A stretch of DNA of 64,000 bases, taken from JAMXLO01 sp963812075. GTDB lineage: Bacteria; Pseudomonadota; Alphaproteobacteria; Acetobacterales; Acetobacteraceae. The stretch spans positions 62,001 to 126,000 of the forward strand of contig CAWETN010000014.1 in NCBI GenBank assembly GCA_963812075.1. The letters are read 5' to 3'. A model generated the notes under the pieces. It was given only the letters and a program-made list of their open reading frames with translations, was not told the origin of the DNA and searched no databases. Below, piece by piece: positions 18,894-30,348 of this stretch. Position numbers and translations under genes: made by a program. The number at the start of each line of letters is the position of its first letter. Within the stretch, counting starts at the first letter, position 1.

Positions 18894-19937
18894 TCATGGG
18901 CCGAGATCCGCGCGGATCGAAAACATCTGGTCGCCCTTGGTCTCGTCGCGCACCACCGGGGCCACGAAGGCCGGGCTGTGGATCATCGGGTTGGCCGCCA
19001 TCGCCCCGATCAGCCGTGCCGCCGACGCCGACCGCCCGCTGACCGTGAGTTTACGCTGCCGCAGCCCCAGCGTCGTCACGTAGGTGTCGTCAGGCAGCAC
19101 ATCGGTCAGCACCGCCAGCGACTGCAGCGGGGAGCCGGTCTGCTTGCGCGCCGCCTCCACCACGTCCGCCGTCGCGGCACCCCCGGCGATCTGCCGGCGC
19201 AGCGCCTCTACCGCCGCCGCCTGCGGCTTGAGCGCATCCAGCCGTGCTTCGAGCGCCGACAGCGCCAGTGACTGCTGCACGAACGGCAGCGCCATCGCGG
19301 CCAGCGCCAGCACGCCGCAGCCGCCCCACGCGAAGGCCACCGCGCGCGGGCCGAGCCAGCGGCGGACCGATCCGTCCCCGGCGAGGGGTATGACCCGCCG
19401 CGCCTCGGCACGGCCGGCCTCGATCCCGGCCGGGGTCAGGCCGGCGTGGCGCAGCACGGCGAGGATCGGCTCCGCCTGGCGGCGGGGGATCAGGCTGAGG
19501 CGCACGTGCAGCCGCTTGCGCGCGGTGTCGCGCAGGCCGGCCAGGCAGGTCCAGAACACCTGATCGGCACGGAACGGCGTCAGCCGGTCCATCTCGTACG
19601 CCACCACCCGCTTCAGCTCCGCCTCCGCGGTGAGCGGCAGCACGATGTCCTGTTCAAGCAGCAGATGCTCCGGCATGCGCAGCACGACCGACTTCCGCTG
19701 CGCCCGCGGCAGCCGTGCCACCGCACCCTGCAGCGCCCGACCGTCCAGCGGGTGCCGGCCCAGCGCGGTCTCGCCGCTGCGGCCGCGCAGCGACAGCACG
19801 AGCTCGGCAGCATCCGCCGTCTCCGCCGCCGCGATCAGGTCGCGCCGTCGGCTCCGCGACAGGAGCGAACGGAGCGGCGCGGGAATCAAATCCCGCATCT
19901 GCTCCGTCCACCAGGCAAATACCTCGTTCAGGACCAT
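18894..19937 (-). CDS. gspL: type II secretion GspL/PilM-PilN-like protein
   Basis: 347 residues. The N-terminal ~190 residues have an actin-like cytoplasmic domain (LLLEQDIVLPLTAEAELKRV, then YEMDRLTPFRADQVFW, characteristic of GspL/PilM proteins). A membrane helix follows near residues 205-225 (AWGGCGVLALAAMALPF). The rest is a PilN-like periplasmic domain (TDVLPDDTYVTTLGLRQRKL). GspL recruits the secretion ATPase GspE to the membrane. First gene of the L-M-N unit; the other T2SS genes (C-G, K) are not in this window. Confidence 0.85.
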   Translation of the reverse strand: MVLNEVFAWWTEQMRDLIPAPLRSLLSRSRRRDLIAAAETADAAELVLSLRGRSGETALGRHPLDGRALQGAVARLPRAQRKSVVLRMPEHLLLEQDIVLPLTAEAELKRVVAYEMDRLTPFRADQVFWTCLAGLRDTARKRLHVRLSLIPRRQAEPILAVLRHAGLTPAGIEAGRAEARRVIPLAGDGSVRRWLGPRAVAFAWGGCGVLALAAMALPFVQQSLALSALEARLDALKPQAAAVEALRRQIAGGAATADVVEAARKQTGSPLQSLAVLTDVLPDDTYVTTLGLRQRKLTVSGRSASAARLIGAMAANPMIHSPAFVAPVVRDETKGDQMFSIRADLGP

Positions 19938-20223
19938 GGATTATCCTTGGCCGACAGACGCACGCGACGCGAACCACGGACACCAGACCGGGTGCCGCAG
20001 GAAGCGCCGCCGCCCCGTCGTTCGCACGCCGCGCTCATTGTCCGCGATCGGAGCATAATGCGAAATCTCAGGATGCGAGAATCCTTCGGCGGTTATCGAA
20101 CTGCCACCCCCGGTCCCGCCACCGCTGAAAATATGCAGGAATTATCGGCGAAAAAGCCCGGGCATGCAATGAATTTCTGCGCCGGCGGCGTACCATCGGA
20201 ACGATCAGGCAAGGAGCGACAGG

Positions 20224-21231
20224 ATGCTCACGATACAGCACGCGGCGCGTTTTGCGGACATCGCTCTCGGTCATGTCACGCAGGAGTTCCCCAACAAGCT
20301 CGATCAGGTGCTGACCGGCCCCGGCGACCTCGCGGCCCCAAGCGTGCTCCACCCCATCTTCTACGGCAGTTTCGACTGGCACTCCTGTGTGCACTCATAC
20401 TGGCTGCTTGCCAGGCTGTCGCGGCGGTATCCCGGGCTGCCGCAGGGCGAGCACATCCGCAGGCTGTTCACATCGGCATTCACGCCGGAGCATGTGTCGG
20501 CCGAGTTGGAGGCCCTCCGGCGTCCGTATGGCGGCACGTTCGAGCGGCCCTATGGCTGGGCCTGGCTGCTGATGCTCGCGGCAGAACTCGCACGCCATCA
20601 GGGCGCGGAGGCGCCCGGAGGCCACGCTGCTTCGGTGGCGCCGCTGGCCGAGGCCTTTGCAGGGCGCCTGCTGGCGTATCTGCCGAAGGCGACTTACCCG
20701 GTCCGGACCGGCGTACACTCCAACACCGCCTTCGCGCTGGCCCTCGCGCTGGAGTACGCGAGCGTGGCCGGACGCCCGGATCTGTCGGATGCGATCGTGC
20801 GGACCGGGCGCCGCTGGTACTTGCCCGACCGTGATTGCCAGGCGTGGGAGCCGGGCGGCGAGGACTTTCTCTCACCTTGCCTGATCGAGGCGGAGTGCAT
20901 GCGCCGACTGCTGTCGCCGGAGGAGTTCGACGTCTGGTTCGCCATGTTCCTGCCGCGTGTGGCGCTGCGGGAACCGGTGACCCTGTTCCAGCCCGTCACG
21001 GTGAGCGACCGCTCGGATGGCAGGATCGCACATCTCGACGGCCTCAACCTCAGCCGTGCGTGGTGCTGGAACAACCTCGCCGCCGCCGTTCCCGCAGCCG
21101 ATCCACGGCGGGTTGCAATGGTCGAGGCAGCGCGCCGACACCTCGACGCGAGCCTGGACAGCGTGGCGGGCGACTACATGGGCGAACACTGGCTGGCGAC
21201 GTTCGCCGTGCTTGCCCTGGAGAGCGGCTGA
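20224..21231 (+). CDS. DUF2891-family protein
   Basis: 335 residues. Typical DUF2891 features: HPIFYGSFDWHSCVHSYWLL near residue 40, RPYGWAWLLMLAAELARH, VRTGVHSNTAFALALALEYA and GEDFLSPCLIEAECMRRLL. The family has an all-alpha (alpha/alpha toroid-like) character with many conserved Trp, His and Glu residues, but no established reaction that I know of. No signal peptide. The ATG follows a GGAGCGACAGG ribosome site. Monocistronic, ending at the strong terminator shared with the RTX peroxidase. Confidence 0.85.
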   Translation: MLTIQHAARFADIALGHVTQEFPNKLDQVLTGPGDLAAPSVLHPIFYGSFDWHSCVHSYWLLARLSRRYPGLPQGEHIRRLFTSAFTPEHVSAELEALRRPYGGTFERPYGWAWLLMLAAELARHQGAEAPGGHAASVAPLAEAFAGRLLAYLPKATYPVRTGVHSNTAFALALALEYASVAGRPDLSDAIVRTGRRWYLPDRDCQAWEPGGEDFLSPCLIEAECMRRLLSPEEFDVWFAMFLPRVALREPVTLFQPVTVSDRSDGRIAHLDGLNLSRAWCWNNLAAAVPAADPRRVAMVEAARRHLDASLDSVAGDYMGEHWLATFAVLALESG

Positions 21232-21271
21232 CGCAGCAGTCCCGGCCGCAAGGGGACCGGGACTGCCGCGT
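21231..21271. terminator. bidirectional terminator-like hairpin
   Basis: A near-perfect inverted repeat: 21231-21245 pairs with 21257-21271 (core GCAGTCCCGG / CCGGGACTGC, one mismatch over 15 pairs), with an 11-base loop. It starts at the DUF2891 stop and lies just beyond the 3' end of the convergent RTX peroxidase, so it can serve both. There is no long U tract. Confidence 0.75.
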
Positions 21272-21287
21272 CGCTGGTGCTCCAGCC

Positions 21288-24200
21288 TCAGACCAGGAAG
21301 CTGGTCGGATTGGCCGCGTGGAGGGTTGCGGCGGTGATCCCATTCAGCCGGATCGAGTTGGAGCCGATCGTGATGATCGCCGTGCCTGCGGCATTGATGC
21401 TGGCCGAAGCCGTGAAGTTGGCCGCCGTGATGCCGAGGCCGGTGAGATCGAGCTTGTCCTGGCCCAGGGTGAAATCGCCGACCAGGTCGTTGCCGAAGCC
21501 GGCGACGAAGGAGAACACGTCTGCCCCCGCACCACCGTTCATCGTGTCGTTGCCGGCACCACCGGTCAGCAGGTCGTTGCCTGCCCCCGAGTTCAGCACG
21601 TCGTTGCCGGCACCGCCGTTCAGCGTGTCGGCGCCGTTGCCGCCGACGAGCATGTTGTTGAACTCGTTGCCGGTGAGCGACAGGCCGGCGGTGCCGCTGA
21701 CGCGGAGGAACTCGATCTCCGAGCCAGCGGCAAGCGAGTAGTTGACGGTCGTGAGCACGGTGTCGGTGCCCTCGCCCGCGGCTTCGGTCACCACATCGCC
21801 GACATTGTCGACGTTGTAGGTGTCGTTACCGGCGCCACCAGCCATGGAGTCGGCACCGACGCCGCCGTTCAGCGTGTCGTTGCCGCCGCCACCGCTCAGC
21901 GTGTCGTTGCCGGTGCCGCCCACGATCGCTGTTGGCGAACTCGTTGCCGGTGAGCGACAGGGGTGTAGCGCCGGCGTTCGCCCGCAGGACCTCGACCTCG
22001 GAACCCGCGGCAAGCGCGTAGCTGACGGTGGTGAACACGGTGTCGGTGCCCCCGCCGGTCGCTTCGGTCACCACGTCGCCGGCGTTGTCGACGGTGTAGG
22101 TGTCGTTGCCGGCACCGCCGGCCATCGTGTCGGCACCGGCGCCGCCGTTCAGCGCGTCGTTGCCGAGCCCGCCGTCCAGGCTGTCGTTGCCGCCATTGCC
22201 GGTCAGCGTGTCGTTGCCCTCCGCGCCGACCAGGGTGTCGCCGGCAGCGCCGCCGATGACCGCGTTGTTGAACTCATTGCCGGTGAGCGTCAGGCCGGTG
22301 GCCGACTGCGACTGCAGGGTCTCGATCTCGGAGCCGGCAGCCAGAGTGTAGCTGACGGTGGCGAGGACCCGATCGGTGCCCTGGCCCGCGGCCTCGTTCA
22401 CCACGTCGCCGGCGTTGTCGACGTTGTAGGTGTCATTGCCGGCACCGCCCGACATGGTGTCGGCGCCGCCGTTGCCCTGCAGCTGGTCGTTGCCGGCGCC
22501 GCCGACCAGGACGTTGCCCAGCGCGTTGCCCACCACGAGGTCGTTGCCGGCGCCGCCGATCGCGTTCTCGACGTTGAGCACCACGTCGGTGCCGATGTCG
22601 ACGCCCGTCGCCTTCGACTGGTTGAGGTTGATGGTGACGGTCGGTGGTGATCGCCGACGCGTCATAGGTGTCGGTGCCGCCGCCGCCGTCGTAGCGGTCG
22701 TTGCCGTCGCCGGCGGTGGCGACAAAGGTGTCGTTGCCCAGGCCACCGGTGACGGTGTCGGCGCCGCCGTTGCCGGTGACGACGTTGTCGTTCGCGTCCC
22801 CGGTGATGGTGTCGTTGCCCGAGCCGCCAAGCACGTTCTCGATGCCGCTCAGCGTGTCGGTCCCGGCACCACTCGTCGCCTTGCCGGTCACCAGATTGAC
22901 GACCGCCGCAGCGGTGGTCGCCGACAGGTCGTAGGTGTCGGTCCCCAATCCACCGACGTAGCTGTTGTTGCCGTCGCCGGTGGCCGCCACGAAGGTGTCG
23001 TTACCGGAGCTGCCGACCACGTTCGTGAACCCGACCAGCGTGTCGGTGCCGGTGTCCGCCCCGCTGGCCGTGCCGAGTGCGAGATTGACCGTCGTGCCGC
23101 CGGCTGTCGCCGACAGATCGTAGGTGTCGATGCCGCCACCACCGGTGTAGCTGTCATTGCCGTCGTCCACGACAGCGAAGAACACGTTGTTGCTGGCATC
23201 GCCGGTGATCGTGTCGTCGCCTCGGCTGCCGACCACGTTCTGGATTGAGACCAGCGTGTCGGATCCGGTCTGCACGCTGCTCGCCTTGCCGGTCACGAGG
23301 TTGACCGTGGCGTTGGCTCCGGTCTGCGACAGATCGTAGGTGTTGGTGCCGGCCTGGCCGTCGTAGACGGCATTGCCGTCACCGATCGTGGCCACGAACG
23401 TGTCGTTGCCGTCGCCGCCGTAGGCAAACATCGCGCCGATGCCGGCGGTGATCACGTCGTCGCCGCCATTGCCGAAGATGATGCTGGTGGCGAAGTCGCC
23501 GGTCAGGTTGTTGCCGGAGTCGTTGTCGGACACGAAGTAGACCGGGTCCGACGCGACCGAGACGGTGCTGCCGCTGTTCTGGAAGCTGGCGGTGCCGCGC
23601 AGGAAGATGCCTGCCGGGCCGGTCAGCGCAGGCGCGAAGGTCGAGGACACGACGCCGGTCGGGGTCCAGGTGGTCCCGCCGTCGGACGAGGTGTCCCAGC
23701 TGAGGGCGAGGGTTCCCGGATCCGGTGGCAGGGCGCTGCCTGCGAACGACTCCGTGACCGAGGCCACCGAGCCCGCCGGCGGCGTCGGAACCACGGTGAT
23801 CTTGCCGGTGTTCACCACGTTGATCGTTGCCGTCGCAGTGTTGCTCAGCGCACCGGCGCTGTCCTTATCCTGATAGGTGAACGTGTCGGTGCCGACGAAG
23901 TTCTTGTTGGGGACGTAGACGAAGGTTCCGTCTGCGTGGAACGTCAGCTTGCCGTTGGTCGGCCCGGTCACCACCGCGGCGGTGAACGGATCGGCGTTCG
24001 GATCGCTGTCGTTGTGCAGCACGCCGGTCGTTGCCAGCGTGGTCAGCCCGACGTTCTCGAACGTGGTGTAGTTGTCGTCGACCGCGAGCGGCGGGCTGTT
24101 CGGCGGGACCACGTCGATGACGAAAGTGTTGGTGACCGAAAGTCCGCCGTTGTCCGTCGCGGTCACCCGGACGCCGATCTGACCCGGGGTATCGAGGGTC

Positions 24201-27200
24201 AGCGGCACGTCGTCCGCGGTCCCGAAAGCGCCGTCCGGACCAACCGAGATGCTCTTGAATTCGCCGGCGCCGGTCGTCGGGTCGAAGTTGAACGCCAGGT
24301 TCGCGTTGGACAGCGGCGAGCCGTCCGTCAGCACAGCGCTGTAATGCAGCGTGTTGGGCGCCTGCTGCTGGTCGTTGAAGATCCCGGCGCCGCCGGCCAC
24401 GAGGGCCGCGAACGGCGAGAAGTAGTCGAACGCCTGGCCCGCTAGCGCGGTCGTATTGCCGATGCCGTTGAACTGAGTGCCGACGGTTATCGTCGGCGCC
24501 GTGTTGGCATGGGTGCCCGGCAGGGTGATGGCGGCAACGGTCGGTGCGGAGAGGAGCTGCTCGGTGTAGCCCTTGCCGTCGACATAGCTGATCTTCACCC
24601 GCACCCCGAGCCCTGCGGTGAGCAGGAATTCGGGCACCACGAAGTCGGCGCTGGTGGCACCTGCATAGTCGACGAAGTTGCCGGATACGGCGTCGACATA
24701 CTGCCACTGGAAGTGGATGCTCGGCAGGGCCACAACGTCGGTTGCCCCCGCGATGACGTTGCCTTGCGCGTCCATCAGATTGTCGAGGTCGGAGATACCG
24801 GAGACGTCGGCGTGCAGCGTGTTGCCGACATCCACGGTCACCGCGGGATCCACGGCGCCGTTCGGACCCGTCTCGCTCAGCGTGGGCGTGCCGAACGGGA
24901 CCGCATCGTAGTACCTGCCGTAGACAGTCTCATAGTTCGCGACAGCAACCGGATCAGTGATGTGGATGGCCGAGGAGGTGATCGTGTTGCCCCTCGTATC
25001 GATCGCAATCGTCTCATTGGTGAACTGCAGCCGCTCAAAGTTCCGGATGCGATCGGTGCCGTCATTGCCGCCCAGCAAGCCCTGCGGGTTACCGCCAACG
25101 ATGACGAGTGTCGTGTTGTCGTGGATAGTGATGAAACCTTCTCCGTCCACGAAGCCGGCGAAGTTGTCGTAATTCGTGTCCGGCCCATTATAGACCGCTG
25201 TGTCCACGTTCGCAGGGTTAACGTGCTGCCCGGCAGCGACCGGGAAGAGCTGGTCGAACACCGTGGCAATGATCAGCCCATTGCTGTCGTACAGAGTGGG
25301 GTTGTCGGTGGGATCCAGCTGGAACGCCTCAGGCCCCTGATAGGTGTTGCCGTTCGGATCCGTCAGGATCTGGCGGAGGATCGTCCCGCCGGCCGAATAG
25401 CTGGTCAGCCCGACATGCAGGAAGGCGTCGCCGTCGAGGATGTCGTTGCCGCCGCCGCCGATGATGGTGTCGCTGCCGGCACCGCCCAGGATGATGTTGC
25501 CGCCGTCGAACGATACCAGGCCGGGGTCGAAGAACCCCGACAGGCCGGTGATGAGGTTGACGTTGTCGAGTTCGTCCTTCGTCACCAGCTGGCGTGTCGC
25601 GTTGTCGCCCAGGATCCGGTCGTCGAACGCCGATCCGCTGGCACCCTCGGTGTGCTGCCAGACGTCACGGATGTTGTCCACCGCGCCGTTGGCGGCGACG
25701 AACTCCTTGCGGTTCATGTCCTCGTCGACGCCCTGCGTCGCCAGTTCATAGGAGCCCCAGTCGAAGCCGAGGCCGCCGATGAACTTGGTGAAGCTGCCGT
25801 GGCCCAGCATGATGTCGTCGCCGCTGAAGCCCTTCATGACGTCGCCGCCGGCCACGCCGCCGACCATCACGTCGTTGCCGCTGTACAGCGGCTGCTGGCC
25901 GGTTGGCGCGCCAGAGTCGCCGAAGAAGATGTCGCCCTGGCCGCCGCGGCTCTCCAGCCAGTCGTCGCCCTGTTCGCCGATCAGCGTGTCGAAGCCTTCG
26001 CCGCCGATCTGGATGTCGTTGCCCAGGCCGCCGAAGATGCTGTCGTCGCCGCGGCCGCCTTCGATGTAGTCGTTGCCGTCGCCACCGAATATGTTGTCGA
26101 TGTCGTCGCCGCCGAAGATGGTGTCGTTGCCCTCGTCGCCATGGATGGTGTCGAGGCCCTGGCCGCCGAAGATGGTGTCGTTGCCGGTGCCGCCGAACAG
26201 GAAGTCGTTGCCGAATCCGCCGTCGAGCGTGTCGTTGCCGCCGTCGCCCCAAACCGTATCGTCGTCCGCGGCGCCGGCCGTCAGCTTGTCGTTTCCTTCG
26301 GTGCCACCGAGGACCATGGTGTTGCCGAGGAAGTTGTCGTCGCCGATGAACCGCAGCGTCCCGTCAGGGTCTATGGTGACCTCCAGCTTGCCGGTGACGG
26401 GGTTGTGCAGCCAGGTCGCGGTGTTGAGCGAACCGTCGGCATTGAAGAAAGCTGGGTTGTAGGTGGGCTTGCCGTTGGCATCCAGTTTGACGGTGCCATC
26501 GGGATTCTTGACGTAATAGTCCTTCGCCTCGACCGTGTACTCCGGCGTCAGGAAGATGTTGCCGGGCAGGTGCGCGATGCCGGTGTTCGCCTTGATCAGC
26601 TGCGCGAGCGAGCTGTCCTGCAGCGATTCCTCATAGTCCATGCCTTCGATGCGCGGCAGATGGTACAGCCGGTCACCGTCCTGCAGGGCTTCCATCTGGG
26701 TGCGGAAGACGTATTCGAAGGTGGAGCCGAGTACGCCGCCGAACAGGCTGATCTTTTCGCCCAGACCACCGATCCACAGATCGATGTTGTCGACGCCGGT
26801 GATCGAACCCGTGCTCCAGGTCGGCACCGCCCCGGTGGAGTCGTGAATGGCCAGGGCATTGGTCTTGCTGTTCGCCCAGGTCCCCTGGCTGTTCAGGAAG
26901 TTGTAGGCATTGATGTCGAAGGTTGCGCTGCCGAGCGTTCCGTTGGTGAGCAGCGCCTGCGCTGCCGCACGCTTGGCGAGCGCCGTGGTGGCACCGGTGA
27001 TGCTGGGGTCCGTGCCGTAGGCAGCGATGTAGTTGACCAGCGACTCGGGGTGCTTCAACTGGCTGCCGAAGTCGATCCAGCTCGTGTAGGGCTTGAGCTG
27101 CGCTTCCTGGGTCGCGGTGAACAGCTGGTTCCGCACCAGGTTCAGCGGCGCCACCCCGGTGTCGCGGCCGCGGGCGATGTTCAGTGCCGCGAGGTCGAGC

Positions 27201-29305
27201 GGCAGGCCGAGCAGATTGTTCTGCAGCGAGCCGGTGACGAACTCGTCGATCGAATTGCTGACCTGGTTGACGGTACCGAGTATGACGTCGGCCGTCATGT
27301 TGGGGTCGCTGGCGAACTTGGTCGGGTTGGTGAACGCCGCGATGAGACCTTCCTGCGTCATCAGCGGCTGGCCGTTGGCCCCCATCAGCGGCTTGCCGTC
27401 GGGCCCGAGCTGGTAGAGCGGGATGTTCTCGTCCAGCATCGAATGGCCGAAGCGGTAGACGACGTTGGCGAACTCCGAGGTGATCGCCGCATCGATATGG
27501 ACGTTGACGCCGCCGGCGGCGTGCACGGCCGGCGCGACGTAGCGGGCGAACTCTTCGAACACGATGTGCTGGTATTCGGTCTCGGTCCCGAACTTCGCCG
27601 CCTGGAAAATGCGCTCGCCGTTCCACTGGTTCGCCTGGATGGCTACCCCTGGGGTGAGCACGGTCGGATTGCCGGCCGCATCGGTCGGAAGTACCCAGTT
27701 CAGGGCGAACGAAGTGTCGCCGGCGTTCAGGGCATCCTGGGCCGTCTTCTCGATCTGCGCGACCAGGCGGTCGTGCTCGGCGTGGAACAGGTTCTGTACG
27801 GCGGTCAGGCCGATGTTTTCGTTCACCCGCCCGTCGCCGGCGACGTAGTGGGTGTCGAGCAGTTCGTTGTCGTAGCTCAGGTTGTTGCCGGTCGCCGAGT
27901 TGAAGGGCTGGGCGTTGCCCAGCGTGGTGTCGGCATCGGCGGGGAGCAGGTTGCCATTATTGTCGAACGGGTTGGCGGTCTGCGCCTTGTCGTCGATGAA
28001 GCCGGCACCCACCGGCACCGCCTTATAGCCGACGCCGTTGAATGTGCCGCTGGTGGTGATCGGCGCGAGGAGGTTGCCTTCGATCAGGCCTTTCTGCCCC
28101 GCCAGCGGTCCAGTCGTCCAGGTGACGACCAGCTGCGGCAGCCCGTGGGCGCCGGCGGTGAAGTTGCCGTAGGGGTCGGTGGCGAGCAATGGGATGGAAT
28201 TCACATCGGCGTCGGTGATCTTGATTCCGAGGAAGCTCGCGGCATTGGCCTTGAGTTCGCCCCAGGTGGCCATGGTGCTATGGACAGCACCTGTCGCGTC
28301 AGTGACCGGCGCACCGCCGAGCAGGTTGCCGGTGGAATGCAGCTTGCCGTCAGCGCCGATCATGTATTGGCGCAGAAACACCTGATGCGACGGATCCGAG
28401 CCGTAGGTCTGGCTCTGATCGACGTAGGGCGAGGTCTGGTTGATGTGGGAATGCACGTCGTCGGCGGTGCCGATGATGCCATCCGGCCCGGGCAGATCCT
28501 GCGCGCGGGTCAGCACCATGAAGTTGGTGCCGGGGCTGGCCGGGTTGTACAGCGGGTCGCCCGGCAGCAGCGGAATGAAGACCGTGCCGTTGCTGGCGCT
28601 CTTATCGATCTGGTCCAGGCCATGATCGAAGAACTGGCCAAAGAACGTGAAAAAGCTGTTGGCCGGCGCCGACAGACCCGCGTCCGGCGTGATGTTGGGA
28701 ATGAACAGGCTCTGTCCCAGCCCCGGGATCGACGCGCTGCTGTTGGCCGCATTGGTGGGCGTGGTCGTGTTGCCGAACGACACGAAGTCGTCGGCGGTGC
28801 CGAGAACGCCGTCGGGGCCGGGGACCAGGGTGCCGGTGTCGTCCGCCGTGCCGTAGATGCCGTCGGCACCGGGCAGCGTGAGGTTCAGGTAGCCGTCGCC
28901 GAGCTGGCCAAGTTGCGTCTGCTGCGCGGCGATCGCCGCCGGATTGCCCTGCACGACGTCATCGGCGGTGCCCTTGATGCCGTCCGCGCCCGCGCTGAGG
29001 ATCTTCATGCCGGAGTCGGCGACGAGCTGGCTGATCATGCGCGGCGCGGAATCCACCACGAGGCCGGTGGTCTGGGCGTAGCTGGTGCCGCTCTGCGCAT
29101 TCTGGAACACCGGATCGGTGATCGTCGGGAACGGCTGCTGCGAGGAGCCGAAGGTGCTCTGGCCCGCGGCGAGGTTGTTGTTGGTGCCGGCGACTTCGCG
29201 CAGGCCGAACGACAACACGGGATTGACTGGTTCCTGGCCGGCCTCGGCCATCTGGATCTGAACGAGGATGTAATCGAGATCGAGGCGCGTGAGCTTAATG
29301 GTCAT
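21288..29305 (-). CDS. giant RTX protein with animal-type haem peroxidase domain (two frameshifts)
   Basis: About 2,670 residues. Order of parts: an N-terminal segment without signal peptide (LDYILVQIQMAEAGQEPVNP); an animal-type peroxidase domain (about residues 150-950) with the distal site FFGQFFDHGLDQ and proximal YRFGHSMLDENIPL; a first RTX block (about 25790-26290, nonapeptides such as GGNDTLDGGFGND); an Ig/cadherin-like module (GVLHNDSDPNADPF); and a long RTX block with repeated YNVDNAGDVVNEA-type units; ending in a serralysin-like tail (FTLGQDKLDLTGLG). The architecture fits calcium-dependent folding outside the cell after type I secretion. Insertions near 22642 and 21931 break the frame in the repeats. 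No dedicated HlyB/HlyD/TolC genes are adjacent. Confidence 0.9.
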
Positions 29306-30228
29306 GGAGAGCTCCAGGGTGATTTGATTGTGGAATGGGCGAGCTAAGCCCGCCCGCTCCGGTGATTTGCTGTGGCGGGGCCTGCGCCCCGCAGTATCAT
29401 TTGGGAATCGGTACTAGTTCGCTATGCAACACGATGTCGGAAACTCGGTCGTCTCAGTGCTCTGACCTTCTGTTCAGCCTTGGATCATCCCATTTCAGAA
29501 ACGTAATCGAGAGCACGATCACCCAGCAGCGTCGACGTTGCGCGATCAGGTTCCGGCTTTGACGACAACGGGATAATAACCTTAGCGGAACACTCTGGTC
29601 AACTATTATTGATGTGGGCGGCGCTTGATTGTCACAGCGAATTTTGAATTAGCTTGGACTTGTGGCACATCAAATTTGCGTTGAAGTAATTACTTCATTA
29701 TTTCGACATCTCATCTATTTCGCAAAGTCCCTACTGTGTGATCCGCGGCCATTCCCTTTGCGGAACTGCTGGTGGTCGCCTATCCTGCCATCCGCGGGAT
29801 TGCGGAGAATGACTTTGGCTGTGACATCGAAATCAAGCTTACAGCGCGCTCATCGTCTCCCTGTTTTTTTGCCCAAGCTGCAGTGCGAGGCCGCCTGATG
29901 GCCGCCGCCTCTGACGATGACCAGGCCAACCCGCTTATCGCAGTCGCGAGAGGAATAATGATCAACTCGGCCCCACACTCTCGGCTGTCCGACCAAACCG
30001 ACGAAACCTTGCACGGGCTGAAAGTTGAAGGAGGCGCGGCGGCCTTGCCGAGCGCAACGCTGAAGGTGGGCGCCGGCTCCCGTGTAGCGACGATCACCCT
30101 GAACTGGTTCGCGGTAAGGGGACTGTATCAACACATGCTCGACCTGCTGGAAGCCCAACCCAGGCGCGCTCTACGCACCGGGACGAAGAATGGGCCGAGT
30201 GGGAAGGGGAAGCGATCACCGCGGATGT
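29306..30228. other. AT-rich region upstream of the RTX peroxidase gene
   Basis: About 920 bp with GC well below the flanks, particularly 29560-29760. Plus-strand open frames here (for example 29772-30269) lack recognisable motifs and overlap the truncated peroxidase copy, so they are not called. The region should contain the promoter of the peroxidase gene. Confidence 0.5.
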
Positions 30229-30348
30229 TCACGAAGCTCGGCGCAGGCCGGACGACAGCAGGGGATTGACCGGTTCCTGGCCAGCCTCGGCCATCTGGAT
30301 CTGAACGAGAATGCAATCGAGATCGAGACGCGCAGGCTTGATGGTCAT
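30229..30348 (-). pseudogene. 39-codon duplicate of the 5' end of the RTX peroxidase gene
   Basis: The minus-strand frame from ATG 30348 to TGA 30229 begins MTIKPARLDLDCILVQIQMA and continues AEAGQEPVNP-LLSSGLR, matching the first ~36 residues of the peroxidase at 29305 (MTIKLTRLDLDYILVQIQMA...), with only a few substitutions. It then ends at a stop. The upstream flank and downstream sequence differ from the full gene. It is a remnant of a second peroxidase gene lost by deletion, or a duplicated 5' tip. Confidence 0.8.

Noticed and set aside
21500..23500. Regularly spaced short repeats that might be a CRISPR array or minisatellite
   Set aside because: The repeats are in-frame codons of RTX nonapeptides in the peroxidase gene, with degenerate third positions; no spacers.
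24509..29347. 1,612-codon plus-strand open frame opposite the RTX peroxidase
   Set aside because: It is antisense to a gene with clear domain content; its composition is a GC-driven shadow without any family motif.
29772..30269. 165-codon plus-strand open frame upstream of the peroxidase
   Set aside because: Overlaps the truncated peroxidase copy on the other strand and shows no recognisable domain.
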